A stretch of 64,000 bases of DNA from assembly GCF_001886715.1 (NCBI RefSeq), contig NZ_CP018082.1:6572001-6636000 (forward strand), written 5' to 3'. Each line of letters begins with the position of its first letter. Within the stretch, counting starts at the first letter, position 1. The notes beneath the pieces are model-generated. The model was not told the DNA's origin. It saw only the letters and a list, made by a program, of their open reading frames with translations, and made no database searches. Positions 1-7,726 of the stretch are shown here, in pieces. This DNA is from Nocardia mangyaensis (lineage in GTDB: Bacteria > Actinomycetota > Actinomycetes > Mycobacteriales > Mycobacteriaceae). Made by a program: the position numbers and the translations under genes.

Positions 1-44
1 AGTGTGACCGCAACCTCACCTGCGCCCGGGATTACGGTGTTCTC

Positions 45-536
45 ATGGCGACGACCCTGATCCTGATGCGGCACGGAAAATCGGCTTACCCCGACGGCGT
101 GGACGATCACGCCCGCCCGCTGGCCCCGCGCGGCGAGCGCGAAGCCGGCCTGGCCGGGGACTGGTTGCGCGCGGTGATGCCGCCGATCGACGCCGTGCGC
201 TGCTCGACCGCCCAGCGCACCAGACAGACCCTCGCCGCCACCGGCATCTCCGCACCGGTGGACTACACCGACGACATCTACGAGGCGAACCCGCATACGC
301 TGATCGAGCTGTTCCAGCTCACCGACGACGCGATCGACACCCTGCTCGTCGTCGGCCATGTGCCCGGAATCCCCTGGACCGCCTGGGAACTGGCCGCCAA
401 TCGAGAATCCGACCAGGCGACCGAGCTGAGCCGCAAGTTCCCCACCTCGGCGCTGGCCGTGCTCGAATTCAACCGGCCTTGGGCACAGCTCGGCCCCGGG
501 ATGGGCGAACTCACGCGCTTCCACGTTCCGCGCTGA
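45..536 (+). CDS. SixA-type histidine phosphatase family protein
   Basis: 163-residue protein of the histidine phosphatase (phosphoglycerate mutase-like) superfamily. The family signature RHG sits at residues 9-11 (LILMRHGKS), where the histidine would carry the phosphate. A second conserved patch, STAQRTRQT, supplies the usual arginine, and VVGHVPG near residue 105 gives the second catalytic histidine. The length and the early RHG motif fit the short SixA group, which removes phosphate from phosphohistidine proteins, but the substrate is not known. The ATG start is chosen because RHG follows within ten residues, as in the family. It is convergent with the small membrane protein that follows. 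Confidence 0.85.
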   Translation: MATTLILMRHGKSAYPDGVDDHARPLAPRGEREAGLAGDWLRAVMPPIDAVRCSTAQRTRQTLAATGISAPVDYTDDIYEANPHTLIELFQLTDDAIDTLLVVGHVPGIPWTAWELAANRESDQATELSRKFPTSALAVLEFNRPWAQLGPGMGELTRFHVPR

Positions 537-552
537 ACCGCGCGGAGGCGGC

Positions 553-756
553 CTACTTGAGTAGTTTGCCGCCGACGACGATGCCGACCCCCAACAGCGC
601 GAGCAGCAGGAAGGCGACGAATCCGTTCGTCAGCCACCACACCACCGCGAGTACGAGTACCACCGGAGCCACCGCGATCGCGGTGATCACGGGACTTTCC
701 TTGACCGTTTCCCACGCCGAGCGGGCCCTGATGCGGTCGATGTCCTTACCAGCCAT
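553..756 (-). CDS. small two-helix membrane protein
   Basis: 67-residue protein beginning MAGKDIDRIR. A short charged N-terminus is followed by two hydrophobic stretches (about residues 20-40 and 43-62) separated by a few residues, which predicts a hairpin membrane protein ending in GGKLLK. The reading frame stays open further upstream, but that part overlaps the next gene's start region and lacks membrane character, so the internal ATG at 756 is preferred. I do not recognise a named family and no function is assigned. Confidence 0.65.
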   Translation of the reverse strand: MAGKDIDRIRARSAWETVKESPVITAIAVAPVVLVLAVVWWLTNGFVAFLLLALLGVGIVVGGKLLK

Positions 757-804
757 GTGATCCACACTACGTTTCTGTCGGTCCACAGTGCCATGCTGTT
801 GGGC

Positions 805-1173
805 ATGGATTGGAAAATCGAACTCGTTGCCATCCCGGTCACCGACGTCGATCGGGCCAAGGATTTCTACACCAGTATCGGCTTCAACGCCGATCACGAC
901 CACACCCCGAGCCCTGAGATCCGGTTCGTGCAGCTCACCCCGCCGGGCTCAGGGTGTTCGATCTGTATCGGCCGCGGCATCACCCAGGCCGCGCCGGGCA
1001 GCGTCGAGGGCATGCAGATCGTTGTCCCGAGTGCCCAGAAGGCCTATGAACAGCTCGTCGCCGCCGGGGTGGAGGCCACGCCGGTGCAGGAGATGGGCTG
1101 GGGCCTGTTCACCTTCTTCAAAGACCCCGACGGCAATCAGTGGGCGGTCCAGGAGCTGCCGAACTACAGCTGA
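805..1173 (+). CDS. VOC (glyoxalase/bleomycin-resistance fold) family protein
   Basis: About 122 residues with the vicinal-oxygen-chelate pattern: an opening strand with AIPVTDVDRAKDFY, a middle RFVQLTPPGSG strand, and the terminal FKDPDGNQWAVQE strand that normally carries a metal-binding glutamate. One full bleomycin-resistance-type domain is present. The start at 805 (MDWKIEL) puts the domain at the N-terminus; an in-frame ATG at 793 is possible. It precedes the MerR/aldo-keto reductase operon but has its own spacing, so shared regulation is only a guess. Substrate unknown. Confidence 0.8.
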   Translation: MDWKIELVAIPVTDVDRAKDFYTSIGFNADHDHTPSPEIRFVQLTPPGSGCSICIGRGITQAAPGSVEGMQIVVPSAQKAYEQLVAAGVEATPVQEMGWGLFTFFKDPDGNQWAVQELPNYS

Positions 1174-1198
1174 ATTCGCTCGTCCCCGAAACCAAGTC

Positions 1199-1229
1199 TT
1201 GCTTGGAGTGCACTCCAGGTGGCTAGCGT
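1199..1229 (+). promoter_or_regulatory. MerR-type promoter with 19-bp spacer and central palindrome
   Basis: A -35 hexamer TTGCTT (1199-1204) and a -10 hexamer TAGCGT (1224-1229) are separated by exactly 19 bp, the overlong spacer typical of MerR-controlled promoters. A perfect 14-bp palindrome, TGGAGTGCACTCCA (1204-1217), lies between them. The MerR gene starts 31 bp downstream. Autoregulation of the merR-aldo/keto reductase pair is inferred from this geometry. Confidence 0.75.
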
Positions 1230-1260
1230 CGGTGAGGTTCCGTGAGAGGGGACGAGCACT

Positions 1261-1710
1261 ATGGATCCACACGCCGAACCAGGCGCGACGAGCTACGACG
1301 ACCGCGAGCTCCCGAGATACTCGATCGGCGAGGCCGCCGATCGCTCAGGGCTCAGTCGCGACACCTTGCGCTGGTACGAGCGGATCGGGCTGATGAACTA
1401 CATCGGGCGCGACCACGCCGGGAAGCGCCGCTTCAGCGACCGCGACCTGGAATGGCTGGAACTGATCGCCCGGTTGCGGCTGACCGGCATGCCGGTGGCC
1501 GACATGATCCGCTACGCCGAACTGGTGCGGGCGGGCGAACAGACCTTCCCGGCCCGGCTGGCGATGTTCCGCCAGACCAGGGCCGATGTGCTCGACAAGA
1601 TCGCGGAACTGCAGAAGACCGTGGCCGTACTCGACTACAAGATCGCCGTCTACGAGGGCAGATCCGAGGTCGTGCGGCCCGACACCGCGCACACGAGCGA
1701 AGGAACCTGA
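1261..1710 (+). CDS. MerR family transcriptional regulator
   Basis: 149-residue regulator. The N-terminal winged HTH is clear: YSIGEAADRSGLSRDTLRWYERIGL at about residues 20-44 is the classic MerR helix-turn-helix and wing entry, followed by R..(F)SDRDLEWLELIARLRLTGMPVADM. A C-terminal dimerisation coiled coil covers roughly residues 95-135. There is no conserved cysteine pair for metal or iron-sulfur sensing, so it resembles the MerR members that control stress or carbonyl-reducing enzymes. The aldo/keto reductase starts 5 bp after its stop, which makes an operon, and the 19-bp-spaced promoter upstream fits autoregulation. Confidence 0.92.
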   Translation: MDPHAEPGATSYDDRELPRYSIGEAADRSGLSRDTLRWYERIGLMNYIGRDHAGKRRFSDRDLEWLELIARLRLTGMPVADMIRYAELVRAGEQTFPARLAMFRQTRADVLDKIAELQKTVAVLDYKIAVYEGRSEVVRPDTAHTSEGT

Positions 1711-1714
1711 CGAC

Positions 1715-2731
1715 ATGAGTACCACCGCGACGCTGCCGACCACCGCCCTCGGCACCGACGGCCCGCTGGTCGGCGTGCAAGGCCTCGGCTGCATGGGCAT
1801 CAGCGAGTTCTACGGCGAGACCGATCCGGCCGAGTCGCGCGCCACCCTCGACCACGCGCTCGAACTCGGCGTCATGCTGTTCGACACCGCCGACATCTAC
1901 GGCTCCGGCCACAACGAGGAATTCCTGTCCGACTTCGTCCGGGCCAACCGCGACCAGTTGGTGATCGCCACGAAGTTCGGCATCGTGCGCAAGGCCGACG
2001 ACCCGTCCTACCGCGGCGTCGACAACTCCCCCGCCTATATCCGCGCGGCGATCGAGGCCAGCCTGCGAAGGCTCGGTGTCGACACCGTCGACCTGTACTA
2101 CGTGCACCGCCGCGACACCAGCGTCCCGATCGAGGACACCGTCGGCACGCTGGCCGAACTCGTCGCCGCGGGCAAGGTGCGCGCGCTCGGCCTGTCGGAG
2201 GTCACCGGCGAGGAACTGCGCGCGGCGCACGCGGTGCACCCGATCGCGGCCGTGCAGTCGGAATGGTCACTGTTCTCGCGCGATGTCGAGCGCACCGCGG
2301 TGCCCGCGGCGGCCGAACTCGGAGTGGCGTTCGTGCCGTACTCGCCGCTGGGCCGCGGCTTCCTCACCGGCTCGTTCCGCTCGGCGGACGAACTGGGCGA
2401 CAAGGACTTCCGCGCCTTCCAGCCGCGTTTCACCGGCGACAACGCCGCGCACAACGCCGAACTGCTCGCACCGCTGGCCGCGATCGCGCAGGCGCACGGG
2501 ATCACCCTGGCCCAGGCCGCGCTCGCCTGGGTGCACGCCAGGGCCAGGGTCCACAACCTGCCGGTGGTGCCGATCCCGGGCACCCGCAAGCGCACCAGGC
2601 TCGCCGAGAACGTCGCCGCGGCGACGGTGCGGCTCACCGACGCCGAGTTGGCCGCCCTCGAGCCGATCGCGGGCAAGGTGGCCGGCGATCGTTACGCCGA
2701 CATGTCCTTCACCTCGGCCGGACGCGAATAG
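1715..2731 (+). CDS. aldo/keto reductase
   Basis: 338-residue NAD(P)H-dependent aldo/keto reductase with a TIM-barrel layout. The catalytic tetrad can be placed: Asp and Tyr in LFDTADIYGSG, Lys in VIATKFG, and His in LYYVHRRD. The later AVQSEWSLFSRD, FVPYSPLGRG and VPIPGTRKRTRL segments are the usual barrel strands and cofactor-binding loop. It resembles the AKR group of quinone or aldehyde reductases (YhdN/AKR11-13-like). It starts 5 bp behind the MerR stop and is the likely target of that regulator. The true substrate cannot be read from sequence. Confidence 0.9.
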   Translation: MSTTATLPTTALGTDGPLVGVQGLGCMGISEFYGETDPAESRATLDHALELGVMLFDTADIYGSGHNEEFLSDFVRANRDQLVIATKFGIVRKADDPSYRGVDNSPAYIRAAIEASLRRLGVDTVDLYYVHRRDTSVPIEDTVGTLAELVAAGKVRALGLSEVTGEELRAAHAVHPIAAVQSEWSLFSRDVERTAVPAAAELGVAFVPYSPLGRGFLTGSFRSADELGDKDFRAFQPRFTGDNAAHNAELLAPLAAIAQAHGITLAQAALAWVHARARVHNLPVVPIPGTRKRTRLAENVAAATVRLTDAELAALEPIAGKVAGDRYADMSFTSAGRE

Positions 2732-2750
2732 CGACCCGGGTGTCGCGGCC

Positions 2751-2964
2751 CTGCGGGTCGCGGCACCCGGCGCTAGCATCGCGAGGGTGACCGAGGCGGG
2801 CACCACCTTGCCCGAGCAGGAGCACGCCGATCGGGAATACGCGATCGCGCGCGAGCATTGGTTCGATGAACAGATCTCGGTGATCGTCTGGATCGCCGTC
2901 GCGATCGGCGCGTTCCACCGTGTCGATCATGAGCGCGCACCCGGTTCCGGTGCGGAAGGAGCGC
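2751..2964 (+). pseudogene. remnant of a carboxymuconolactone decarboxylase-like gene
   Basis: The reading frame from about 2757 to 2915 encodes a piece containing VTEAGTTLPEQEHADREY and then WFDEQISVIVWIAVAIGAFH. This matches the C-terminal part of AhpD/carboxymuconolactone decarboxylase-family proteins. The usual ending (R-x-SIMSAHPVP) continues only after a frame change near 2915. The N-terminal two thirds, including the CxxC motif, is absent. I read it as a truncated and frameshifted relic and not a functional gene. Family assignment is by motif memory only. Confidence 0.55.
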
Positions 2965-2970
2965 AAGAAG

Positions 2971-3303
2971 ATGTCCGAGACCGCCCCACAGCCCACATCG
3001 AACGAGCCCGAGCGCCGCGTCGCCAACAACCCGGCGAAGAACCGCTACGACGTGTTCTACGACGGTGAACTCGCCGGGTTCACCGAGTACGTCGAGCGCG
3101 GAAACGACACCGACTTCGTGCACACCGAGATCGACGACGCCTTCGCGGGCAAAGGTCTGGGCGGGGTGTTGGCCAAGCAGGCGATCGAGGACGTGATCGC
3201 GCGCGGACGCACTGTCACCGCGCACTGCCCGTTCATTCGCGCCTACCTCGACAAGCACCCCGAGTACGACGCCCACGTGGTGGGCAAGGGCATCCCGCGA
3301 TGA
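2971..3303 (+). CDS. GNAT-like N-acetyltransferase (YidJ/GCN5-related small type)
   Basis: 110-residue single-domain protein. The segment YDGELAGFTEYVERGNDTDFVHTEID, then FAGKGLGGVLAKQAIEDV, then VTAHCPFIRAYLDKHPEY is the pattern of the short GCN5-related acetyltransferase-like family; GKGLGGVLAK corresponds to the acetyl-CoA pyrophosphate loop. The ATG at 2971 has an AAGGAG ribosome site 9 bp upstream, so it is preferred over the in-frame ATG at 2920, which lies in the decayed neighbour. It overlaps the pirin gene by ATGA, indicating translational coupling. Substrate unknown. Confidence 0.85.
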   Translation: MSETAPQPTSNEPERRVANNPAKNRYDVFYDGELAGFTEYVERGNDTDFVHTEIDDAFAGKGLGGVLAKQAIEDVIARGRTVTAHCPFIRAYLDKHPEYDAHVVGKGIPR

Positions 3304-4289
3304 GCGATCTGGAGGCCGATCCCACCGAGGCACTGTGTGAGCCCTCGCCGAGTCCGGGACCGATCACCGAGCTGTACCCGGCCAGGGAGGTACCGCTCGG
3401 CGGGGTCCGCGGGGTGTACGTGGAACGCACGCTGCCGCAACGTGATCTGCCGACGGTCGGCGCGTGGTGTTTCCTCGACCGGTTCGGTTCGCCGACGGTG
3501 ACGACGACCGGCGCCTCCCCCGACATCCTGCCGCACCCGCACATCGGGCTACAGACGGTGACCTGGCCGTTCGACGGCCGCATCCGGCACCGCGATTCGG
3601 TGGGCTCGGATGTGGAGATCGAACCGGGACAGCTCAACCTCATGACCTCCGGTCGCGGCATCGCGCACTCGGAGTTCGGCGTGCCGGGCGCGAACGCGGG
3701 CAACGGACTGCAGCTGTGGATCGCCCTGCCCGGCAGTGCGATCGGCGTGGAACCCCATTTCGAGCAGCATCGTGAGCTGCCCGTCTACGCCGAGCCCGGG
3801 TTGCGGGCCACGGTGCTGATCGGATCGCTGGGCGGTGTCACCTCACCGGCACACGCCTACACCCCGATCGTCGGCGCCGATATCGTGCTCGACCCGGGCG
3901 CGCGAGTGCGGCTACCGGTGGAACGCGCGTTCGAGCACGCGGTACTGGTCGTCGACGGCACGGTCACCGTCGACGACACCGAACTCGGCCCGGGTCCCCT
4001 GCTCTATCTCGGCACCGACCGCGCGGAAGTGCTGCTGTCGAGTACCGAGGGCGCGCACTTCGCGCTGATCGGCGGCGAGCCGTTCGGCGAGGAACTGGTG
4101 ATGTGGTGGAACTTCGTCGGGCGCAGTCACGACGAGATCGTGGCGGCCCGCGAGGCGTGGGAAGCCCGCGATACCGGCCGTTTTCCCGATGTCCTCGGCC
4201 ACCCACCCGACGAGCGGATCCCGGCACCGCCGCTCCCGCCGCTGCGGTTGAAGCCGCGCAAGCGGGCCACCGGATGTGGACATGGCTGA
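3300..4289 (+). CDS. pirin family protein
   Basis: 329-residue bicupin. The N-terminal half carries the pirin metal-binding pattern HPHIGLQTVTW followed by RHRDSVGS and the conserved TSGRGIAHSEFG. The C-terminal cupin ends with LIGGEPFGEELVMWWNFVGRSHDEI, also typical. Some pirins have quercetin dioxygenase activity and others act as redox or metal-dependent cofactors; which applies here cannot be told. The ATG overlaps the stop of the acetyltransferase, so the two are likely co-transcribed. The C-terminus ends shortly after a basic LKPRKRATG tail. Confidence 0.9.
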   Translation: MSDLEADPTEALCEPSPSPGPITELYPAREVPLGGVRGVYVERTLPQRDLPTVGAWCFLDRFGSPTVTTTGASPDILPHPHIGLQTVTWPFDGRIRHRDSVGSDVEIEPGQLNLMTSGRGIAHSEFGVPGANAGNGLQLWIALPGSAIGVEPHFEQHRELPVYAEPGLRATVLIGSLGGVTSPAHAYTPIVGADIVLDPGARVRLPVERAFEHAVLVVDGTVTVDDTELGPGPLLYLGTDRAEVLLSSTEGAHFALIGGEPFGEELVMWWNFVGRSHDEIVAAREAWEARDTGRFPDVLGHPPDERIPAPPLPPLRLKPRKRATGCGHG

Positions 4290-4309
4290 TCCGGCACCAC
4301 GGCGCAGCG

Positions 4310-4560
4310 CGCCGGGTCAGCCCCTGCTGTGCCAGCAGGGCGTCGAGGGCGCGGTAGCGGTCGTTGAGGCCGGTCCGCATGCCGGAACCGAGCATGCTTG
4401 CGGAACTCCCAGCGCTCGATGTCGAGGGGCGTGACCGCGACCCCACCAGCGGGTGAGCTGCTCGACCCGGTTGCAGGCGTCCCATACCCGATCCAGCGGT
4501 GCGTCGAATTCGCGTTCGATGTGCAGTTCGCGGCCCGGGTCGAGGTGAGGTCGAGAACTT
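4310..4560 (-). pseudogene. relic of an AHSA1/SRPBCC-domain gene with internal deletion
   Basis: The ~340-bp gap between pirin and the FAD monooxygenase holds no intact gene, but on the minus strand three pieces of one SRPBCC/AHSA1 protein can be read in different frames. First comes an N-terminal piece with LHIEREFDAPLDRVWDA and EQLTRWWG. Next, after a frame change, is VTPLDIERWEFR. Last is the C-terminal SGMRTGLNDRYRALDALL. The central ~80 residues are missing. This order and content are typical of AHSA1-like proteins, so I call it a decayed gene with a frameshift and an internal deletion. Confidence 0.6.
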
Positions 4561-4633
4561 TCGACGATCCATGGACACGTTCCGAGCCCGACTACTACGC
4601 TTTGTCGTAGATACGAGCGACGAGGGGGAACTC

Positions 4634-5875
4634 ATGGACACGACCACATGCTGCGTTGTCGGCGGCGGGCCGGCCGGGGCGATGGTGGGGCTGTTGCTGG
4701 CCAGAGCGGGGGTCGAGGTCGTCGTACTGGAGAAGCATGCCGACTTCTTCCGGGACTTCCGAGGCGACACAGTGCATCCCTCGACGGTCCGGCTGATCGA
4801 CGAGCTGGGGCTGGGCGCCGAGTTCGCGCGGTTGCCGCGCTCGGAGCTGACGCGGATGCGCATGTACGCGGGTGATCGCATGGTGGTCGCGGCCGACCTG
4901 ACCAAGATCCCCGGGCGCTACCGGCACATCGCGATGGTGCCGCAGTGGGACTTCCTCGATCTGCTGACCAGCGCCGCCGGCGACGAGCCGACGTTCACCT
5001 TGCGGATGCGCTCGACCGTCACCGGAGTGATCACCGAGGCGAACGCGGTCGGCGGTGTGCGCTATCTCGATTCCGACGGCGTCGAGCACACCCTGCGCGC
5101 CGACCTGGTGATCGCCTGCGACGGGCGTGATTCGGTGGCACGCGAGGCGGCGGGGCTGCGTCAGCGGATGGAGGACGTGCCGATGGACATGTGGTTCCTG
5201 CGCATCCCGAAATCGGCGGACGATCACGAGGGCGGCGCGGTACAAGCCCGTTTCACCAGCGGCAATTCGGCGGTGGCGATCGATCGCGGTGACTACTACC
5301 AGACCGGCTACATCATCGAAAAGGGTCGCGACGCCACGCTGCGCGCCACCCACGACGTGACATGGCTGCGTGAGCGCGTCGGTGAACTGTTCGGCTGGCC
5401 CACCGAGACCCTGGCCGCGATCCGCAGCTGGGACGACGTCAAGCTGCTCGAGGTGACCGTCGGCATGCTCGACCGCTGGTACGTCCCCGGATTGCTGTGC
5501 ATCGGCGATGCCGCGCACACGATGTCGCCGGTCGGCGGTGTCGGCGTGAATCTCGCCGTGCAGGACGCCGTGGCGGCCGCGCGGATTCTGGCGAGGCCCC
5601 TGCTCGACGGCACCGTGCGGACCGCCGACCTGGAGAAGGTGCAGCGCCGCCGGATGCTGCCCGCGAGTTTCACCCAGCGCTCCCAGCGCGGGGAACACGA
5701 CATGCTCATCGCCCCGGCGCTGCGGGGGCAGCTCGAGACCGCTCCCCTGCCGCTACGGATCGTCGACGCGGTGCCGATGCTCGCCGGACTCACCGCCTAC
5801 CTCGGCGGCATGGGTCTGCGCCCCGAACGCGCCCCGGACTTCGCCCGCCGCCCCCCGGTCGGCGCCACGCCATAG
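4634..5875 (+). CDS. FAD-dependent monooxygenase (PHBH-like)
   Basis: 413-residue flavoprotein of the aromatic hydroxylase group. The Rossmann dinucleotide motif is VVGGGPAGAMVGLLLARAG near residue 8. A middle DLVIACDGRDSVAREAAGL is the DG motif that contacts FAD and NADPH, and LLCIGDAAHTMSPVGGVGVN near residue 290 is the GD motif for the FAD ribityl chain. No thioredoxin-like C-terminal extension is present. The ATG at 4634 follows a GAGGGGGAA ribosome site; longer starts run into the neighbouring relic. The substrate is unknown. The adjacent SRPBCC relic may once have been a partner, which is speculation. Confidence 0.88.
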   Translation: MDTTTCCVVGGGPAGAMVGLLLARAGVEVVVLEKHADFFRDFRGDTVHPSTVRLIDELGLGAEFARLPRSELTRMRMYAGDRMVVAADLTKIPGRYRHIAMVPQWDFLDLLTSAAGDEPTFTLRMRSTVTGVITEANAVGGVRYLDSDGVEHTLRADLVIACDGRDSVAREAAGLRQRMEDVPMDMWFLRIPKSADDHEGGAVQARFTSGNSAVAIDRGDYYQTGYIIEKGRDATLRATHDVTWLRERVGELFGWPTETLAAIRSWDDVKLLEVTVGMLDRWYVPGLLCIGDAAHTMSPVGGVGVNLAVQDAVAAARILARPLLDGTVRTADLEKVQRRRMLPASFTQRSQRGEHDMLIAPALRGQLETAPLPLRIVDAVPMLAGLTAYLGGMGLRPERAPDFARRPPVGATP

Positions 5876-5877
5876 CA

Positions 5878-6036
5878 CCGCCGTCGGCCCGTCACCTGCC
5901 GCCGTCGGCCCTGTCAGCCGCCGCCGCCCGGTCATCCGCCGCCGTCGGCCCGGTCATCCGCCGCCGTCGGCCCGTCACCTGCCGCCGTCGGCCCTGTCAC
6001 CCGCCGGCATGGGCCCTGTCACCCGCCGCCGACGGC
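5878..6036 (+). repeat. degenerate GC-rich tandem repeat, about 8 copies of a 19-22 bp unit
   Basis: The spacer after the monooxygenase is built from successive copies of a unit close to CCGCCGTCGGCCCGTCACC, with variants ending TGTCACC, GGTCATC and CACCTG. Copy length varies between about 19 and 22 bp, so no reading frame is kept, and I see no gene in 5876-6206. Copies are contiguous with no unique spacers, so it is not a CRISPR array. It could be a polymorphic (VNTR-type) locus. Confidence 0.75.
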
Positions 6037-6206
6037 CGTGCGCCACCCCGGCCCCACGTTGCCGCTCGACCCAGACGTACGCCGATCGACCACGGTCATC
6101 GAACTCCGCCCGGTCGCAGGACTTTCCGAAACCGTGCGCAGCGGTTAAGTTTGCCGCGATGACCGGGCCAGTCCGGTGCGCGTGCGACAGCAGGAGGCTT
6201 TGCGGG

Positions 6207-6851
6207 ATGAGGATCGGCACTGTGGTGACCTCGGCGCTGGTGGCGGTGGGCGTCGCCATGACCACGACGGGGATCGGGCACGCCGAACCCACACCGGTGC
6301 ACGCCCAACAGGCCGTCGACGCGCCGCCGTCGCTACGCGGGATCGACAAGGGTCTCGCCTACGAGGTGAGCGCGACCGAGGACCGCCGCTCGGTGGTGAC
6401 CACGCTGGACGCGGGTCGCTTCGAGCTCGTGCACGACGGGCAGGTCGTCACCGTCACCGACCGCGACGGCGACGTGATCGCGGCACTGCCGATGGTCGTG
6501 CGCGCCGATGAGCACGCCGTGCCGCTCGCGCCGGAGATCGACGAGACCGGGACCCGGCTCACCCTCACCCCGATCGGCGAATCCGAGACCCCGCTGCGCG
6601 ACATCAGCGCCCAGGAACGCTTCTTCGCCGAAACCCAGCGGCTGCAACCGCAGATCATCGAGGGCGCGGTGATCGGCGCGGCCATCGGCTTCGTCCTCGG
6701 CTTCCCGCTCGGCCTGTTCGTGCTCGACTTCATCACCGTGCCGGTCGCCACCGTCGCCGGGGCGGCGATCGGCGCGCTCGCCGGGTACGCGCTCGCCGGT
6801 GGTCAGCCCGCGATCGACACCGCGCTCGCCTACGTCACCGGAGCGCCCTGA
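6207..6851 (+). CDS. secreted or membrane-anchored protein with glycine-zipper C-terminus
   Basis: 214 residues. A signal peptide is evident: MRIGTVV plus a hydrophobic run ending GIGHAEP near residue 27. A charged domain rich in beta-like segments follows (residues 40-150). The C-terminal 60 residues are small and hydrophobic with a glycine-zipper look (AVIGAAIGFVLGFPLG, then VAGAAIGALAGYALAGG), suggesting membrane insertion. The ATG at 6207 follows GGAGG. I believe such proteins recur in Nocardia and Rhodococcus, but I know of no function. Confidence 0.75.
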   Translation: MRIGTVVTSALVAVGVAMTTTGIGHAEPTPVHAQQAVDAPPSLRGIDKGLAYEVSATEDRRSVVTTLDAGRFELVHDGQVVTVTDRDGDVIAALPMVVRADEHAVPLAPEIDETGTRLTLTPIGESETPLRDISAQERFFAETQRLQPQIIEGAVIGAAIGFVLGFPLGLFVLDFITVPVATVAGAAIGALAGYALAGGQPAIDTALAYVTGAP

Positions 6852-6917
6852 CCGGCGTCACGTTCTCGGCGCACTCCGCTATTTTTGACGGAGGAACTCC
6901 GCGCGTGTGAGTGGGTG

Positions 6918-7607
6918 GTGAGAGACGTGTTCGACCCGCTGGCCGATATCGACCGGGTCCTGGCCGAGCAGGCCGGGTGGACGTGGTTCGACGACTACCT
7001 GCTGTACACCTGCGCTGTCGCCGAACTGATCTCGACGGGGCGGCTCGCGCAGGTCCCGCCGAAGGCGACGCGGGTGCGGGTCGAGACCGGGGAGATCTGC
7101 CTGGCCGACGGGCCGGTCAACTGGTTCACCTGGCGCGCGGCCGGGAACGGACAGTACGTCCGAGGCCACGTGCGCGCCGACGGGCGGACCGCGATCGGCG
7201 CGGCCCACCATCTGGGGAACGCGGTCAGGAACGAGGCGCGCCGGTTGCGCGCCGAGGCCGCCGCGCAACCACGCTGGGTGGCCGAGCGCCCCGGCACAGC
7301 GATGATCTCGGATCGGCGAATGCACCTGATCGCGCCGGAGCGATCCTTCTCGCTGTACTGGTCGGCACTGGAGGGCATCGATCTCACCGCACCCGACCGG
7401 ATCGGCTGCCGGTTCCCCGACAAACAGGGAGTCATGCAGCAACTGCTCATCCAGAGTCCCTGGGCGCCACTGCTGTTCGTCACCGCGGCGTTGCGGCACT
7501 TCCCCCATCATCCGCTGCTGCAGAACGGGACCTGGCTGCCCGCCGGGTTCGAGGACAAGTGTCATCTCGCCGGCAAGAAGTGCCCGAAGGTGCGCAAGCT
7601 CGGCTGA
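6918..7607 (+). CDS. hypothetical protein with PH-like C-terminal segment
   Basis: About 229 residues, soluble. The C-terminal part (TAMISDRRMHLIAPERSF, then YWSALEGIDL, then LFVTAALRHF) looks like a PH-like or bPH strand pattern of the sort seen in proteins reporting local structure. The N-terminal half, with WFDDYLLYTCAVAELISTG, is not recognised. The start is uncertain: GGAGG at 6890-6894 argues for a start after that point (GTG at 6915 or 6918), whereas the frame is also open from a TTG at 6885. I cannot assign a function. Confidence 0.65.
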   Translation: MRDVFDPLADIDRVLAEQAGWTWFDDYLLYTCAVAELISTGRLAQVPPKATRVRVETGEICLADGPVNWFTWRAAGNGQYVRGHVRADGRTAIGAAHHLGNAVRNEARRLRAEAAAQPRWVAERPGTAMISDRRMHLIAPERSFSLYWSALEGIDLTAPDRIGCRFPDKQGVMQQLLIQSPWAPLLFVTAALRHFPHHPLLQNGTWLPAGFEDKCHLAGKKCPKVRKLG

Positions 7608-7726
7608 GGGGCACCGCCGACCGGTCTGAAACGCCACTGAGCCCGCTTCCCGCGAACATCGAGACTTCCCGGCGTCGACGCCCGCTCGACTTCCACGACA
7701 GCGATCTCGACGGACTTCGATCCCAC

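Noticed and set aside
5878..6036. Repeat array considered as a CRISPR array
   Set aside because: Units are contiguous, lack spacers and vary in length, and no cas genes are present.
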